DNA of 64,000 nucleotides, from assembly GCA_963712305.1 (NCBI GenBank), contig CAVQHI010000001.1:2294001-2358000 (forward strand). Reading direction: 5' to 3'. The notes under the pieces were generated by a model. That model made no database searches and had not been told where the DNA came from. It saw only the letters and a list, made by a program, of their open reading frames with translations. The DNA comes from DATFNI01 sp963712305 (GTDB lineage Bacteria; Bacteroidota; Rhodothermia; Balneolales; DATFMH01). Below, piece after piece: positions 44,179 through 54,188 of the stretch (position 1 is the stretch's first letter; each line of letters starts with the position of its first letter). Position numbers and translations under genes: made by a program.

Positions 44179-44841
44179 ATGAGCACCACTTCCTGGCATC
44201 ATATGCGTGAACCCATTAGCGGACTTTCTCACTTGCTGGGCGTAGTGCTTTCTGCCATCGGACTCATCCTTTTATTGCAGCACGCAATAACTTTGGGAAA
44301 TCCAACAGCTATCGTTGCATTCACGATCTACGGGCTCAGTCTTATCCTGCTCTATCTTGCCAGCTCTCTATATCATCTCGTCACCGGACCAGTCCAAAAA
44401 ATCAGGTTACTGCGAAAATTTGATCATACCATGATCTATGTCTTGATTGCAGGAACCTACACACCATTGATACTACTGGCATTGAACGGCTACTGGAAAT
44501 GGAGTTCAATAACGATCATCTGGATACTTGCTGCAGCCGGAATCATCATCAAGCTGGTTTGGTTCCAGGCCCCACGCTGGATATCGACATTACTGTACCT
44601 TGGCATGGGCTGGCTCAGCGTTATAATTATGCCCGTGTTGATCAAAAACTTCTCTACAACCGGGCTCATATGGCTCTTGCTTGGTGGTTTTGCCTACACA
44701 ATCGGTGCCATTATTTATGGTATTAAGAAACCAGATCCTTTACCTGAAGTGTTTGGCTTCCATGAAATCTGGCACATATTTGTGTTAGCCGGCAGCTTCT
44801 GTCACTTTTGGTCGATATATCATTATTTGCCGCCCACTTAA
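44179..44841 (+). CDS. trhA: Hemolysin III / TrhA (PAQR) family membrane protein
   Basis: A 220-residue seven-helix membrane protein of the PAQR superfamily. It opens 'REPISGLSHLLGVVLSAIG' and has the putative metal-binding set: H66 in 'ASSLYH', D82-H83 in 'KFDHTMIYVLIAGTYTP', and H195/H199 in 'FGFHEIWHIFVLAGSFCHF'. Bacterial members are named hemolysin III or TrhA and affect membrane energetics or lipids; the historical haemolysin name does not imply toxicity. It stands alone between a terminator and a convergent thioredoxin gene. Confidence 0.92.
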   Translation: MSTTSWHHMREPISGLSHLLGVVLSAIGLILLLQHAITLGNPTAIVAFTIYGLSLILLYLASSLYHLVTGPVQKIRLLRKFDHTMIYVLIAGTYTPLILLALNGYWKWSSITIIWILAAAGIIIKLVWFQAPRWISTLLYLGMGWLSVIIMPVLIKNFSTTGLIWLLLGGFAYTIGAIIYGIKKPDPLPEVFGFHEIWHIFVLAGSFCHFWSIYHYLPPT

Positions 44842-44943
44842 CTTACATACCTTCGTACTCACCATATCTTGTATGTAATTTACCAAATAAACCAGATCAG
44901 CCTGGAATTTAGATTAAAAAAATAACTATTTGACGGAGAAAGG

Positions 44944-45309
44944 CTAATCTGCAACAGCCCGATCGAAAGCTGCCACAATCTCTTTTTGATTTACAAGACC
45001 CTGCAGCCGTCCTACAACTTTTCCTTTCTTGTTATAAATCAGAATTGTTGGTATTTCGGCTATTCTCAAATAATCACTAATTTTTGATCCGTCTGTCAAC
45101 TCGACACTATAAATATTTATTTTTTCATGGTATTCACGGGCAGCAAGCCGAAGCTTGGGTTTCATGAGGTTACACGGAGGGCAATCTTCCATCCAGAAAT
45201 TGAAAGCCAGCGGGCTGTCATGTTTCTTGATGATGTTGAGCACTTCCTCTTCGCTTATTTCTATTACGTGTTCGTATGCAATGGTTCGATTTACCACGTC
45301 AGAGACCAT
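44944..45309 (-). CDS. Thioredoxin-like protein with CPPC active site
   Basis: A 121-residue thioredoxin-fold protein. Active site C43-P-P-C46 in 'FNFWMEDCPPCNLMKP' and cis-proline in 'RIAEIPTILIYNKKGKVVGR'. CPPC instead of CGPC suggests a redox potential unlike that of standard thioredoxin. I start at ATG 45309 with GGAG 8 bases upstream; the frame reaches an ATG at 45381 without a ribosome-binding site. It is convergent with trhA and divergent from merA. There is no signal peptide, so it acts in the cytoplasm. Confidence 0.88.
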   Translation of the reverse strand: MVSDVVNRTIAYEHVIEISEEEVLNIIKKHDSPLAFNFWMEDCPPCNLMKPKLRLAAREYHEKINIYSVELTDGSKISDYLRIAEIPTILIYNKKGKVVGRLQGLVNQKEIVAAFDRAVAD

Positions 45310-45868
45310 AATAATCTCCGTTAAGATGTTTTTACTGTTTATTGGGCTTCCTGGCCGGGTCAGCAACTCTGCAAGCACCATTGTTCAATGCTAACGAAGA
45401 CAATACCGATTTGTGATACAACTACCACCATCGATAGAGGACCCGGTTTCATACCTGAATTTAATTTACAATTTTCACTTAGAAATGCTTTCTGAATATT
45501 GCGTATTTCTGTGCAAAAAACCGCTTCCTATATCAATATTGCACAAAAACTTACCGTTCGTATACCTGATTGAACGCAATTAGGTGCAGACGTTGTTTGA
45601 CCGATTGTGTAAATTGAGCAACATGATCTTTGGAATTGCAGAATACCTTGCTACCTGATAATACAATAAAAACAATATCTTAATATTCAAAATTTAAGGA
45701 TGATCACCTCATCCGCGAAAACAAATGAAATTCAGTTGCTATTATCTTTATGAGTTCCATTACAGGAATCATCAGGCTTGAACAGAGTCTGCACTGATAA
45801 AGATTTATAAATTAAACGTATAAACTCTTTTAATAGCGGCTCTCACTCAAAGTAACGCAGCTTTAACA
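45310..45868. other. Intergenic region before the MerA-like gene
   Basis: 559 bp without a supported gene. TGTGCAA (45510-45516) faces TTGCACA (45539-45545) across 22 bases, a candidate regulator site about 325 bp before the merA-like start. No MerR-type dyad with 19/20-bp promoter spacing was identified. Confidence 0.35.
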
Positions 45869-47317
45869 TTGGTAAAAAAAATCAACCCAAATAGAAGGAA
45901 TAGTAAAGAATCAAACTTCGATTTCGATTTGATAATCGTTGGTGGAGGCTCTGCAGCTTTCTCGGGAGCACTCAGGGCCAGTGAACTCGGTGGAAAGGTC
46001 CTTATGATCAATGACGGACTTCCTATTGGCGGAACCTGTGTAAATGTCGGCTGCATTCCTTCCAAGACGCTTATTCGAGCTGGTGAAGCCAGTTACCATG
46101 CAGCACATACTCATTTCGAAGGCATCGAGGCCCATAGTGTTGTTACCGATTTCAAGCGGGTTATTCAGCAGCAGAAAGAGCTTGTCGCTGATATGCGACA
46201 GGAAAAATATGTGGACGTCATCGAGAATGATCCTAACATAGTGCTGGTTCGCGGACGTGGACGTTTTACAGACAAACATACGATCGAAGTCGATGATGAA
46301 ACGTTTACCGGGCGTTTTATTATGATTGCAACAGGTGCACGACCGTTTGTCCCCGCTGTTCCGGGGCTAACAGAAGCAGGTTATCTCACGAACGAGACGG
46401 CCTATGAACTGGATGAACGCCCCGAACACCTGATCGTACTCGGTGGCCGATATGTGGGGCTGGAGAACGCCCAGTTATTCCGGCACCTGGGATCACAGGT
46501 AACCATCCTTCAGCGATCCGGCCGTATCCTTCCGAACGAAAGTTCAGATCTGACTGATGCTCTTCATTCCTATCTTGAAAATGAGGGTATTCGCATTCTC
46601 ACCAGTGTCGAAGTGGAAAAAGTCTATCCCATTGGCAACGAAGTTATCGTTCAGATACGGCGTAATGATCGCACCGAGCGGATCAAAGGCAATAGCATCC
46701 TCGCTGCAACCGGCAGACAGGGCAACACGGAGAATTTGGGACTAAATAAGATTGGTGTCAATACACATGGACAGGGTTATGTAACCATTGACGAGACTCT
46801 TCGCACTACGCAATCCCATATCTTCGCTGTCGGTGATGTTAACGGCGAGGCCCAATTTGTTTACACTGCCGCATACGAGGGACACCTTGCAGCAAGCAAC
46901 GCCCTGACTGGTGCTCAAACAAAACGAGATTTCTCGGTCATTCCATGGGTTATTTTTACCGATCCACAAGTTGCCGGTGTTGGAATGGATGAGCTGCAGG
47001 CTGAGCAAGCTGGTATTGATTATGAGGTGTCAAAGCTAGATCTGAGCCGGGTACCCAGAGCACAGGTGGCTCACGATACGCGTGGATTTGTAAAATTGAT
47101 TCGAAATAAAACTACCGATCACCTTGTCGGCGCCCGAATCCTGGCCCCGGAAGGCTCTGAGCTTTTAATGGAAATCTCCCTCGCGATCAGACACGGAATA
47201 ACGATCCAGGAACTGATCAACGAGTTTCACCCCTATTTAACACTATCTGAAGCTATTAAACTTGCTGCGCTTCAATTTACCAAGGATGTGAGCAAGCTGA
47301 GTTGTTGTGCGTCCTGA
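45869..47317 (+). CDS. merA: Mercuric reductase-like flavoprotein disulfide oxidoreductase
   Basis: A 482-residue FAD/NAD(P)H disulfide oxidoreductase. FAD motif 'DLIIVGGGSAAFSGALRA' (20-37), redox pair C57/C62 in 'IGGTCVNVGCIPSK', NAD motif 'LIVLGGRYVGLENAQLF', 'FAVGDVNGEAQFVYTAAYEG', and the vicinal C-terminal pair C479-C480 in 'KLSCCAS'. The C-terminal CC pair is diagnostic for MerA among its relatives and takes part in Hg(II) transfer. The N-terminal HMA domain of many MerA proteins is absent, as in some early-branching forms. 'GGRYVGLE' has R in place of the usual S or G. No merR, merT or merP lies beside it. It starts at TTG 45869 because no ATG is in frame upstream. Confidence 0.85.
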   Translation: MVKKINPNRRNSKESNFDFDLIIVGGGSAAFSGALRASELGGKVLMINDGLPIGGTCVNVGCIPSKTLIRAGEASYHAAHTHFEGIEAHSVVTDFKRVIQQQKELVADMRQEKYVDVIENDPNIVLVRGRGRFTDKHTIEVDDETFTGRFIMIATGARPFVPAVPGLTEAGYLTNETAYELDERPEHLIVLGGRYVGLENAQLFRHLGSQVTILQRSGRILPNESSDLTDALHSYLENEGIRILTSVEVEKVYPIGNEVIVQIRRNDRTERIKGNSILAATGRQGNTENLGLNKIGVNTHGQGYVTIDETLRTTQSHIFAVGDVNGEAQFVYTAAYEGHLAASNALTGAQTKRDFSVIPWVIFTDPQVAGVGMDELQAEQAGIDYEVSKLDLSRVPRAQVAHDTRGFVKLIRNKTTDHLVGARILAPEGSELLMEISLAIRHGITIQELINEFHPYLTLSEAIKLAALQFTKDVSKLSCCAS

Positions 47318-47446
47318 TCCAAAACCGGATAATTACCAATTTCACAACCTTAAGGTAAAGCGAGGTATGTTGTAACGTTATGCCGAACTTCGGTGGGCTA
47401 TGGCATCTATTGCATACCTGTCAATGTTCATTTCATTTAATTTGAT

Positions 47447-50020
47447 ATGGCTAAAAAAGATTCAACACAGAATCAGACAGTCGGGCTGAGCCGCGATCTG
47501 GGCCTTCTCGACATTACCATGATCGGCGTAGGTGCCATGATCGGCGCCGGTATTTTTGTCCTTACCGGTCTCGCGGCCGGGGCTGCCGGACCAGCACTCA
47601 TTCTGGCTTTTGCGATCAACGGTGTCATCGCAGTTTTCACAGCTATGGTGTATGCCGAACTGGGCTCTGCAATCCCGGAGGCAGGTGGTGGTTATCTATG
47701 GGTCAAAGAAGGTTTGCCCGGACCTAATGCCTTTCTGGCCGGATGGATGAGCTGGTTTGCACACGCTGTCGCCGGAAGTCTTTATGCTCTTGGTTTTGGT
47801 TCCTATCTCTATTCGGTGCTGCAGGATTTTAACATTTCGGTATTCGGCCTTCACGGCGAACTTGCTCAAAAAATGCTTGCTGTCATCATTGTACTGATTT
47901 TTGTGGCAATCAACTTTAAAGGGGTCTCTGAGACCGGAATGGCCGGCAACATCGTTACGATTGCGAAGGTGATCATCCTGATCATTTTTATTATCAGCGG
48001 CCTTTGGGCCCTTATGGAACATCCCCAGTTCATGAGTCATTTTGTTCCCTTCAAGCCCAAAGGACTTGGAGGGATCGTGAGTGCGATGGGACTAACTTTC
48101 ATCGCATTCGAAGGGTACGAGATCATCGTCCAGGCGGGTGAAGAGGTTAAAAATCCACGTCAAACGATCCCAAAAGCCGTACTGCTGTCCATGGCTATCG
48201 TACTGCCGATCTACATTCTGATTGCGTTCACAGCAATTGGCGCGGTGGATACCGGTTCGAGTCTGCCGACATACATCTGGCTCAGTAACCACCAGGAACT
48301 TGGAATCGTGGAAGCCGCCAAGCAATTCATGCCTCTTGGCTCCTTTTTACTGACTCTCGGTGGATTGCTGGCAACGATGAGTGCTCTTAATGCTACGACC
48401 TTCTCATCTACCCGTGTAGCTTTTGCCATGGGTCGCGATAAGAACCTGCCGGATATATTTTCACACATCAGCGAAAAAACGCGTACTCCGTTCAAAGCAT
48501 TGCTGTTTAGCGGGGCGCTCATCCTGTTTATGGCTGTTGTCATTCCGATCCAGGACGTCGCATCGGCAGCAGACATTATGTTCCTGTTTCTATTTCTACA
48601 GGTCAACATCGCTGTGATCACTATTCGTAAGAAATACGGCGAACGGTTGAAATATGGTTTTCTCGTGCCATTCTTTCCTGTTATTCCGATTGTTGGTGTT
48701 ATAGCAAACCTCGGAATCGCACTTTACATGTTCCACTTCTCACCGACGGCATGGTATTTTACGATGGCTTGGGTGGCAATCGGTTCTGTCATTTACTACC
48801 TATATGCGCGTCCAAGGGAAGAATCTGAAGAACGCACACCTGTAGTTGTGGAAGAACGTCTTCCAGATATACAACCCGATCGTTTCGAGGTGTTGGTGCC
48901 TGTTGCAAATCCTGATTCGCTCAGCAACCTACTTCCACCGGCTATCGAAGCCGCCAAACGATATGATGGTGTTGTCATACTTTTAAATGTGATAACCGTT
49001 CCTGATCAATTGAACTTGTCCGCCGGACGTCGATATGTGGATCGGTCGCGGGAAGTTTTGCAGAAAGCGCGAAAAATGGTGGAAGATGCCGGGGCTGAAG
49101 CCGAAGTGTTAATACGCATTGCCCACCGCCTGCCTGATGCCATCATTCAAACAGCCTTGGAACGCGAGGTTGATCTCATGGTGATGGGATGGAGGGGAAA
49201 GACATCGAATGTCAGGGTAACGGTCGGCAATAAAGCCGATTATATCATGGATGAGGTTAATTGCGATGTATTGGTCGTACAGCAGATGCAAAATCCTCCT
49301 TTCAAGAAAGTTGTGGTTCCAATCGCTAATCCGGATACGATTGAACAGTTGTTGCTCAAGGCGGTTTTGATCAACGAGAACAGTAAAGATGCCCGTATTG
49401 ATCTGCTGCACATTTTCAGGGATGAAATTACTGAAGACGAAAAAGAAGCCTACAAAAATCAGCTAAACGATCTCATAAAAAACTTTCTGGATGAAAATGC
49501 AGATGTTGCCGAACGGGTACATTTTGTATTTGAAAATGCCAGTGATGTTGTCGGCACTATCGTAGCCATGTCAAAAGAATACGATGCTATCGTTCTTGGT
49601 GCCACGAATGCCACCTGGACACAACGGCGATTCCTTGTCGATAAACCGGTAACAATCGGACAGAAGACCAGCAAACCTGTGATGCTTGTCAGAAGCCGGA
49701 GCAGTCAGGTCGAATTTGGTATGCAACGGCTCGCCAACTATATGCAGGGCGGGTATAAACGCATCAAACCATCATCTGAGAAAAAACTGGAACAAGAGGG
49801 CATTCTCGCTCCTAAAGGCGAACAGCAAACGGCAGATCTTCACACACGCGTAAACAAAATTCCGCTTTTATTGTGCGGGATCCTTGCTATCGGTTCCTGT
49901 GTGCTGATGTTGATTGGTGACGGCCATCTGATGACCTGGATTGGAATGATCACATTTTTCGCAGGACTCGGGTGGTTCACCAGGATCTCCTTAAAAGGAA
50001 TGATCACTCCAAAAAGATGA
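47447..50020 (+). CDS. APC amino-acid permease fused to two universal stress domains
   Basis: An 857-residue fusion. Residues about 12-465 are an APC-superfamily transporter ('TMIGVGAMIGAGIFVLTGLA', 'ELGSAIPEAGGGYLWVKEGL', 'AMGLTFIAFEGYEIIVQAGE') with about twelve helices. Residues about 478-610 and 612-750 are two USP-like domains ('RFEVLVPVANPDSLSNLLP', 'VDLMVMGWRGKTSN'; 'FKKVVVPIANPDTIEQLLL', 'YDAIVLGATNATW'). The C-terminus has two more helices (about 795-850). Fusions of this order occur in halophiles and related bacteria and may tune transport to cell state. It lies 130 bp after merA and converges with the P-ATPase gene. Confidence 0.92.
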   Translation: MAKKDSTQNQTVGLSRDLGLLDITMIGVGAMIGAGIFVLTGLAAGAAGPALILAFAINGVIAVFTAMVYAELGSAIPEAGGGYLWVKEGLPGPNAFLAGWMSWFAHAVAGSLYALGFGSYLYSVLQDFNISVFGLHGELAQKMLAVIIVLIFVAINFKGVSETGMAGNIVTIAKVIILIIFIISGLWALMEHPQFMSHFVPFKPKGLGGIVSAMGLTFIAFEGYEIIVQAGEEVKNPRQTIPKAVLLSMAIVLPIYILIAFTAIGAVDTGSSLPTYIWLSNHQELGIVEAAKQFMPLGSFLLTLGGLLATMSALNATTFSSTRVAFAMGRDKNLPDIFSHISEKTRTPFKALLFSGALILFMAVVIPIQDVASAADIMFLFLFLQVNIAVITIRKKYGERLKYGFLVPFFPVIPIVGVIANLGIALYMFHFSPTAWYFTMAWVAIGSVIYYLYARPREESEERTPVVVEERLPDIQPDRFEVLVPVANPDSLSNLLPPAIEAAKRYDGVVILLNVITVPDQLNLSAGRRYVDRSREVLQKARKMVEDAGAEAEVLIRIAHRLPDAIIQTALEREVDLMVMGWRGKTSNVRVTVGNKADYIMDEVNCDVLVVQQMQNPPFKKVVVPIANPDTIEQLLLKAVLINENSKDARIDLLHIFRDEITEDEKEAYKNQLNDLIKNFLDENADVAERVHFVFENASDVVGTIVAMSKEYDAIVLGATNATWTQRRFLVDKPVTIGQKTSKPVMLVRSRSSQVEFGMQRLANYMQGGYKRIKPSSEKKLEQEGILAPKGEQQTADLHTRVNKIPLLLCGILAIGSCVLMLIGDGHLMTWIGMITFFAGLGWFTRISLKGMITPKR

Positions 50021-50204
50021 AAATAGCAATTGCAAGAACATTCGTGAATATTCCCGGGGCTCCCTGAAGGGAACCTATGTGATTATTACTAAACACTTCG
50101 CATATATTGAGAATCGAGTATCTAGTGGAGGTTAATCGAACATAAATAGAAGTACCCTTCAGGGGATTTAGGCGTTAAAACGAGCGAATTACATATCACA
50201 AAAT
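50021..50204. other. Convergent spacer with CCCTTCAGGGG repeat text
   Basis: Between two convergent genes. It contains 'CCCTTCAGGGGATTTAGG' (50156-50173), which echoes the CCCTAAATCCCC / CCCTTCAGGGGG text inside the element at 5737-5919, and a short GGCTCCCTGAAGGGAAC symmetry near 50058-50074. No T-run terminator was recognised. Confidence 0.4.
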
Positions 50205-52712
50205 TTACACCAAGTGACTAAGCAACGACTTCCTTGCCAGCCACATATAGTGCAGATATCGTTTCCCGGTAAATATTGTGCTGTTGTAAACAACCCTTTT
50301 TACCCCGTCTTCAATAAAGATCCAGACGATACAGTAAAGCCAGATATATCCGACATATGACCAGGGTATCGCTGTCACAAAAATACCTAACCCGGCAATC
50401 AGAGCCGCAACTAGCTGAGTAGCAACTATTGCAGTCAGCAGGATGGGAGCAGGAAACGGACGTCGATAAAAGGATTCTTTAGTTCTGGCTACGAACAGCG
50501 TTAAATGTCCGGCAACCACAAGCTTTAGGAATATGATCGTCTGAATCTGCGCCAATCCAATATGAAATACTTCGCGTATCAGGAATAGCAGGAAGAAAGT
50601 CTCAATAACGCCAACCGTTCCCAATACTGTCGCCACAGTCAATACCCGCTTCATTTCCCATCGTACCGGTTTTGGATCAAGCCAGGTGTGATCTTCCGCA
50701 ATGGTCATAATAGGCAGATCATTGAGCAGTGCAAGAAGAATGATCATCACAGCCGTAATCGGATAGAAATCAAACACCATCATAGCAAGCACCATGAAAA
50801 GCATGATGCGGATAGTCTCGGTGATACGATAGATGGCATAACTGTTCATCCGTTCAAAAATACGGCGGGCCTCTTCGACCGCTTTGATTATCACGGACAA
50901 GCCCGGAGCCGTTAAGACCAGATCTGCCGCACTTCTCGCAGCATCAGCAGCCCCACTCACCGCAATTCCAACATCAGCCTGCTTTAAAGCCGGGGCATCA
51001 TTTACTCCGTCGCCAGTCATGCCTACAATATCACCACGGTTTTGCAAGGCCTTAACAATCTGGTATTTATGTTCTGGAAACACGCGTGCAAAACCATCTT
51101 TATTTTCGAGTTCTTCCTCTGCCCGGGTAGGCAAACTCTTCTGATCTTCAAATATATCAGCAGAGGATGCGATATTCATTCCGAGACCCAATTGACTTGA
51201 TATTTCTTTCGCAATGGCGACATCATCCCCCGTGATCATTTTGATGTCAATGCCATGTTCTCTTGCCCGACTAATCGTTTCTGCTGAATCTTCTCGTGGT
51301 GGATCAAATAGCGGGATGAGCCCGAGAAACCGCCACTGTTTTTTTGAATTTCCACGAGCGACGCCAAGAGTACGATAGCCACGCCGAGCCAGTTCATCAA
51401 TTTTTGCAAAGACTTCGTTTTTCAGATTGTCCTCCAAATGGCACAAGTCCAGAATCACCTGAGGTGCACCTTTTGTCACCAGAAATACATCATTATTTCC
51501 GGTGGTAACTGTTGCTTCAGTGCGTTTGACGACCGGATCGAAGGGCACAAACTTCTCAACTTTAAACTGTTTCAAAGCACTTTTATCCTCAAGACCGTTC
51601 AGTACGGCTTCGTCAATCGGATCCTGATTTTCTTCGCGCGATGCAAGTCCTGCCGCGAGCATAAGATCATCCGGCTTTGATCTGCCAAACACGACCGGCC
51701 GATCCATGGTCAACTTATTCTGGGTCAGCGTCCCGGTTTTGTCTGAGCAAAGCACGTTCATTCCCGCCATCTCTTCGACGGACTCAAGACGAGAGACGAT
51801 TGCTTTCATTTTGGAAAGTTGTCGTGCACCCATAGCCATCGTAACTGACAGAACAGCCGGCAGTGCCACCGGAATAGATGCTACAGCCAGGATCAGGGCA
51901 AATTGAATGAGTGTAAGAAAGTGATCACCACGATAGAGCTGAACAAGGATCAGGATTGAGATTAAAAACAGGCTTAACTTGATCAGATAGTCCCCGATAT
52001 TGAGAACAGCCTGTTGAAAGTGAGATGGCTGTTTCTCCGCAGAAACCAACCGTGCCGTCTTACCAAAGAACGTTTTTTCACCGGTTGCCGTCACCAGAGC
52101 TGTCATCTCGCCTTGCTTGCAGATAGAACCCGAATATGCCGTTCCTCCAATTTCCTTAGAAACCGGAAGTGATTCACCTGTCAGGGCCGACTGATCCACG
52201 CTCAGATAATCACCATCGATCAGAACAGCATCAGCCGGCACGATGTCTCCCATTCGCAACTTGATGATATCTCCGGGAACCAATAGCCGCGCCTCTATCT
52301 TCTTCCAGGTCGTGTCTCTCAACACTCTGGCCTGAAGCGCAAGCTGATTTTTGAGTGCTTCGATGGCATTATTAGCCTGATATTCCTGGAAAAACTCAAC
52401 CAATCCATTAAACAACAACAATACTAAAATAATCGTGAAGTCCGTCCAGTGGTGGACCAAAGCGCTTAAGATTCCTGCTATTTCAATCATCCACGGGATA
52501 GGTCCCCAGAAATAGTTTAGGAAGTGGAGGAGAGTGTTTTCCTTCTGCTCGGATAGTTGGTTAGGACCATATTTATCAAACCGATTTTGAGCTTCCTTAT
52601 CGGTTAGTCCGTTCGGAGACGAATTGAGTCCTTCATACCAATCTTCTAACGTGCTACTTTTATCGGAATCTTTATCCGAAGGAGGTTCCGTTTGTTTTTC
52701 ATAAGAAATCAT
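50205..52712 (-). CDS. Plasma-membrane proton-efflux P-type ATPase (type IIIA)
   Basis: An 835-residue P-type ATPase. N-terminal cation-ATPase domain ('GLNSSPNGLTDKEAQNRFDK'), actuator 'SVDQSALTGESLPVSKE', phosphorylated D324 in 'VLCSDKTGTLTQNKLTMDRP', hinge 'VGMTGDGVNDAPALKQADVG', and ten hydrophobic helices including 'ASIPVALPAVLSVTMAMGAR'. The PVALPA helix and lack of a heavy-metal domain fit the fungal/plant-type H+-ATPase family; such bacterial members may move H+ or another cation. I start at ATG 52712, because the N-terminal extension to a TTG at 52778 has no ribosome-binding site. It converges with the APC-USP gene; the pair may act together in pH or ion balance. Confidence 0.93.
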   Translation of the reverse strand: MISYEKQTEPPSDKDSDKSSTLEDWYEGLNSSPNGLTDKEAQNRFDKYGPNQLSEQKENTLLHFLNYFWGPIPWMIEIAGILSALVHHWTDFTIILVLLLFNGLVEFFQEYQANNAIEALKNQLALQARVLRDTTWKKIEARLLVPGDIIKLRMGDIVPADAVLIDGDYLSVDQSALTGESLPVSKEIGGTAYSGSICKQGEMTALVTATGEKTFFGKTARLVSAEKQPSHFQQAVLNIGDYLIKLSLFLISILILVQLYRGDHFLTLIQFALILAVASIPVALPAVLSVTMAMGARQLSKMKAIVSRLESVEEMAGMNVLCSDKTGTLTQNKLTMDRPVVFGRSKPDDLMLAAGLASREENQDPIDEAVLNGLEDKSALKQFKVEKFVPFDPVVKRTEATVTTGNNDVFLVTKGAPQVILDLCHLEDNLKNEVFAKIDELARRGYRTLGVARGNSKKQWRFLGLIPLFDPPREDSAETISRAREHGIDIKMITGDDVAIAKEISSQLGLGMNIASSADIFEDQKSLPTRAEEELENKDGFARVFPEHKYQIVKALQNRGDIVGMTGDGVNDAPALKQADVGIAVSGAADAARSAADLVLTAPGLSVIIKAVEEARRIFERMNSYAIYRITETIRIMLFMVLAMMVFDFYPITAVMIILLALLNDLPIMTIAEDHTWLDPKPVRWEMKRVLTVATVLGTVGVIETFFLLFLIREVFHIGLAQIQTIIFLKLVVAGHLTLFVARTKESFYRRPFPAPILLTAIVATQLVAALIAGLGIFVTAIPWSYVGYIWLYCIVWIFIEDGVKRVVYNSTIFTGKRYLHYMWLARKSLLSHLV

Positions 52713-53231
52713 GATGTAAACAGCAATTTGATAGCAATATTTATGGTAGTGATAGCTTTTTTCGAGAATAATAAACAAAAAGAAGAGACGCTTGGTTCAT
52801 TTATGCGCTTGAATAATCATGACATAAATAACAGTATAAACAATTGATATTATATAATTTGTAATGAATTATTTTATGGTATATAACAACTAGAAAAAAA
52901 TAACAGATGAAATTAGCTTAAATTTTATGTGTCCGATATAAGATAAACCTGCTCAAATGCTGATTTCGCACATACAAGCGTAAACCGGGACCGGCATAAA
53001 TCGTTAAAACGATTAAGGAGTTAGAGTAGACCAATCTGACAAGAATCGTATTTACGATTTCCTCCAATGCTTATCTCGAACTCACGTTGAATAATAATAA
53101 TCCTTCATCCTTTTACTTTATACTATCAAAATCATTAATCAGGCATGAAAAATAGACGCATACCTAAACCATCATCAGGCACAATCTGAAATGGATTTAA
53201 AAACTTACCGTCTGACGAGGGTTCAGAATGA
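52713..53231. other. Intergenic region containing inverted-repeat element copy 3
   Basis: No gene is supported. Apart from the element at 52926-53088, the region is AT-rich and includes the P-ATPase promoter. Confidence 0.45.
52926..53088. repeat. Inverted-repeat-bounded structured element, copy 3
   Basis: A 163-bp element whose right end CTTATCTCGAACTCACGTT (53070-53088) is the same as the end of copy 2; the left end (52926-52942, TCCGATATAAG) is degraded. The interior aligns with the minus strand of 10791-10995: shared text includes GATAAACCTG, AAATGCTGATTTC, CGTTAAAACG and CAATGCTTAT. Two hairpins, 52999-53014 (AATCGTT-AA-AACGATT) and 53044-53059 (AATCGTA-TT-TACGATT), match hairpins of copy 2 with paired base changes. 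Confidence 0.7.
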
Positions 53232-54188
53232 TCAGTGAGTTTCAGCGTCTATTTTGGATGTAGGCTCATGGCAAGGCTGATCATGAGGATCTGAGCATGG
53301 GTTCAGTTCAAATTCAAGAGTAGAATGGGAAATCCCGAATTGTTCAAACAGCATATTTTTGACACGCGTCTTTATCTGTTCCAGGTCTTTAAGCCGTTCA
53401 GGCGGGATAAGAATATGGCCTTCCATATTGACCTGATTTTCATCGAGCCGCCAGATATGAATATGGTGAATGTCTAAGACGTCAGGTAATTGGGAAACCG
53501 CATCAATCATTTCATCGACATCAATATCACCAGGCGTGCTTTCCATCAATATGTCAATCGTTTCGCGAAGCATATGGTAGCTGTGCCCCAGGATATAGAT
53601 CGCGATGAGGATCGTCAAAATGGTATCAACGATATAGAGATGATATTTCATAATAAGGATACCGCCAATCACAACACCAACCGAGGAGAGGCCATCTGAT
53701 AAAATATGAATGAATGTACTCTTGATGTTCAAACTACCTTTCGAACTCTTGAAAAGCAGACCAACGGTCGCAAAATTACCTATCAAACCTACTATAGCTA
53801 CCACCATCATTACCAGCCCGTTAATAGGCTCGGGGTGGAGAAATCGCATAATACCTTCATAAATCAAGTACATTCCTACGAGTACCAGCGTGACAAGATT
53901 GATGAAAGCGCCAACAATTTCGGCCCTGTTATACCCAAACGTTTTGTCCTGGTCGGCATCCCACCGGGATATCTTGCGTGCGCCCAGGCTGATACCAAGC
54001 GAAGCCGTATCACTCAGGTTATGTAACGCATCAGATAGCAGCGAAAGTGAATTGGAAAGTATCCCTCCAATAACTTCGGCAATCGTGATCAACAGATTGA
54101 ACCCTATGGATAGCCACAAACGACCAATCGTTTGGTCGTTTCCGTGAATGTGATGATGGTGGTGGTTATGATTATGTGTATGAGCCAT
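53232..54188 (-). CDS. Cation diffusion facilitator metal efflux transporter
   Basis: A 318-residue CDF protein that exports Zn(II) or other divalent metals by proton antiport. A His-rich start (residues 2-16, many His) is followed by six hydrophobic helices with metal-site motifs 'LSLLSDALHNLSDTASLGIS' in helix 2 and 'IHILSDGLSSVGVVIGGI' in helix 5 (HxxxD pattern), then a cytosolic ferredoxin-like domain with 'DIHHIHIWRLDENQVNMEGH'. The C-terminal tail is Cys/His rich ('NPCSDPHDQPCHEP'). The His-first helix-2 and helix-5 sites fit Zn/Cd type members (CzcD/ZitB). It is divergent from the Nudix gene (132 bp). Confidence 0.92.
   Translation of the reverse strand: MAHTHNHNHHHHHIHGNDQTIGRLWLSIGFNLLITIAEVIGGILSNSLSLLSDALHNLSDTASLGISLGARKISRWDADQDKTFGYNRAEIVGAFINLVTLVLVGMYLIYEGIMRFLHPEPINGLVMMVVAIVGLIGNFATVGLLFKSSKGSLNIKSTFIHILSDGLSSVGVVIGGILIMKYHLYIVDTILTILIAIYILGHSYHMLRETIDILMESTPGDIDVDEMIDAVSQLPDVLDIHHIHIWRLDENQVNMEGHILIPPERLKDLEQIKTRVKNMLFEQFGISHSTLEFELNPCSDPHDQPCHEPTSKIDAETH

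Noticed and set aside
50058..50074. Possible terminator between the APC-USP and P-ATPase genes
   Set aside because: The CTCCC/GGGAA symmetry is weak and no T-run follows on either strand.
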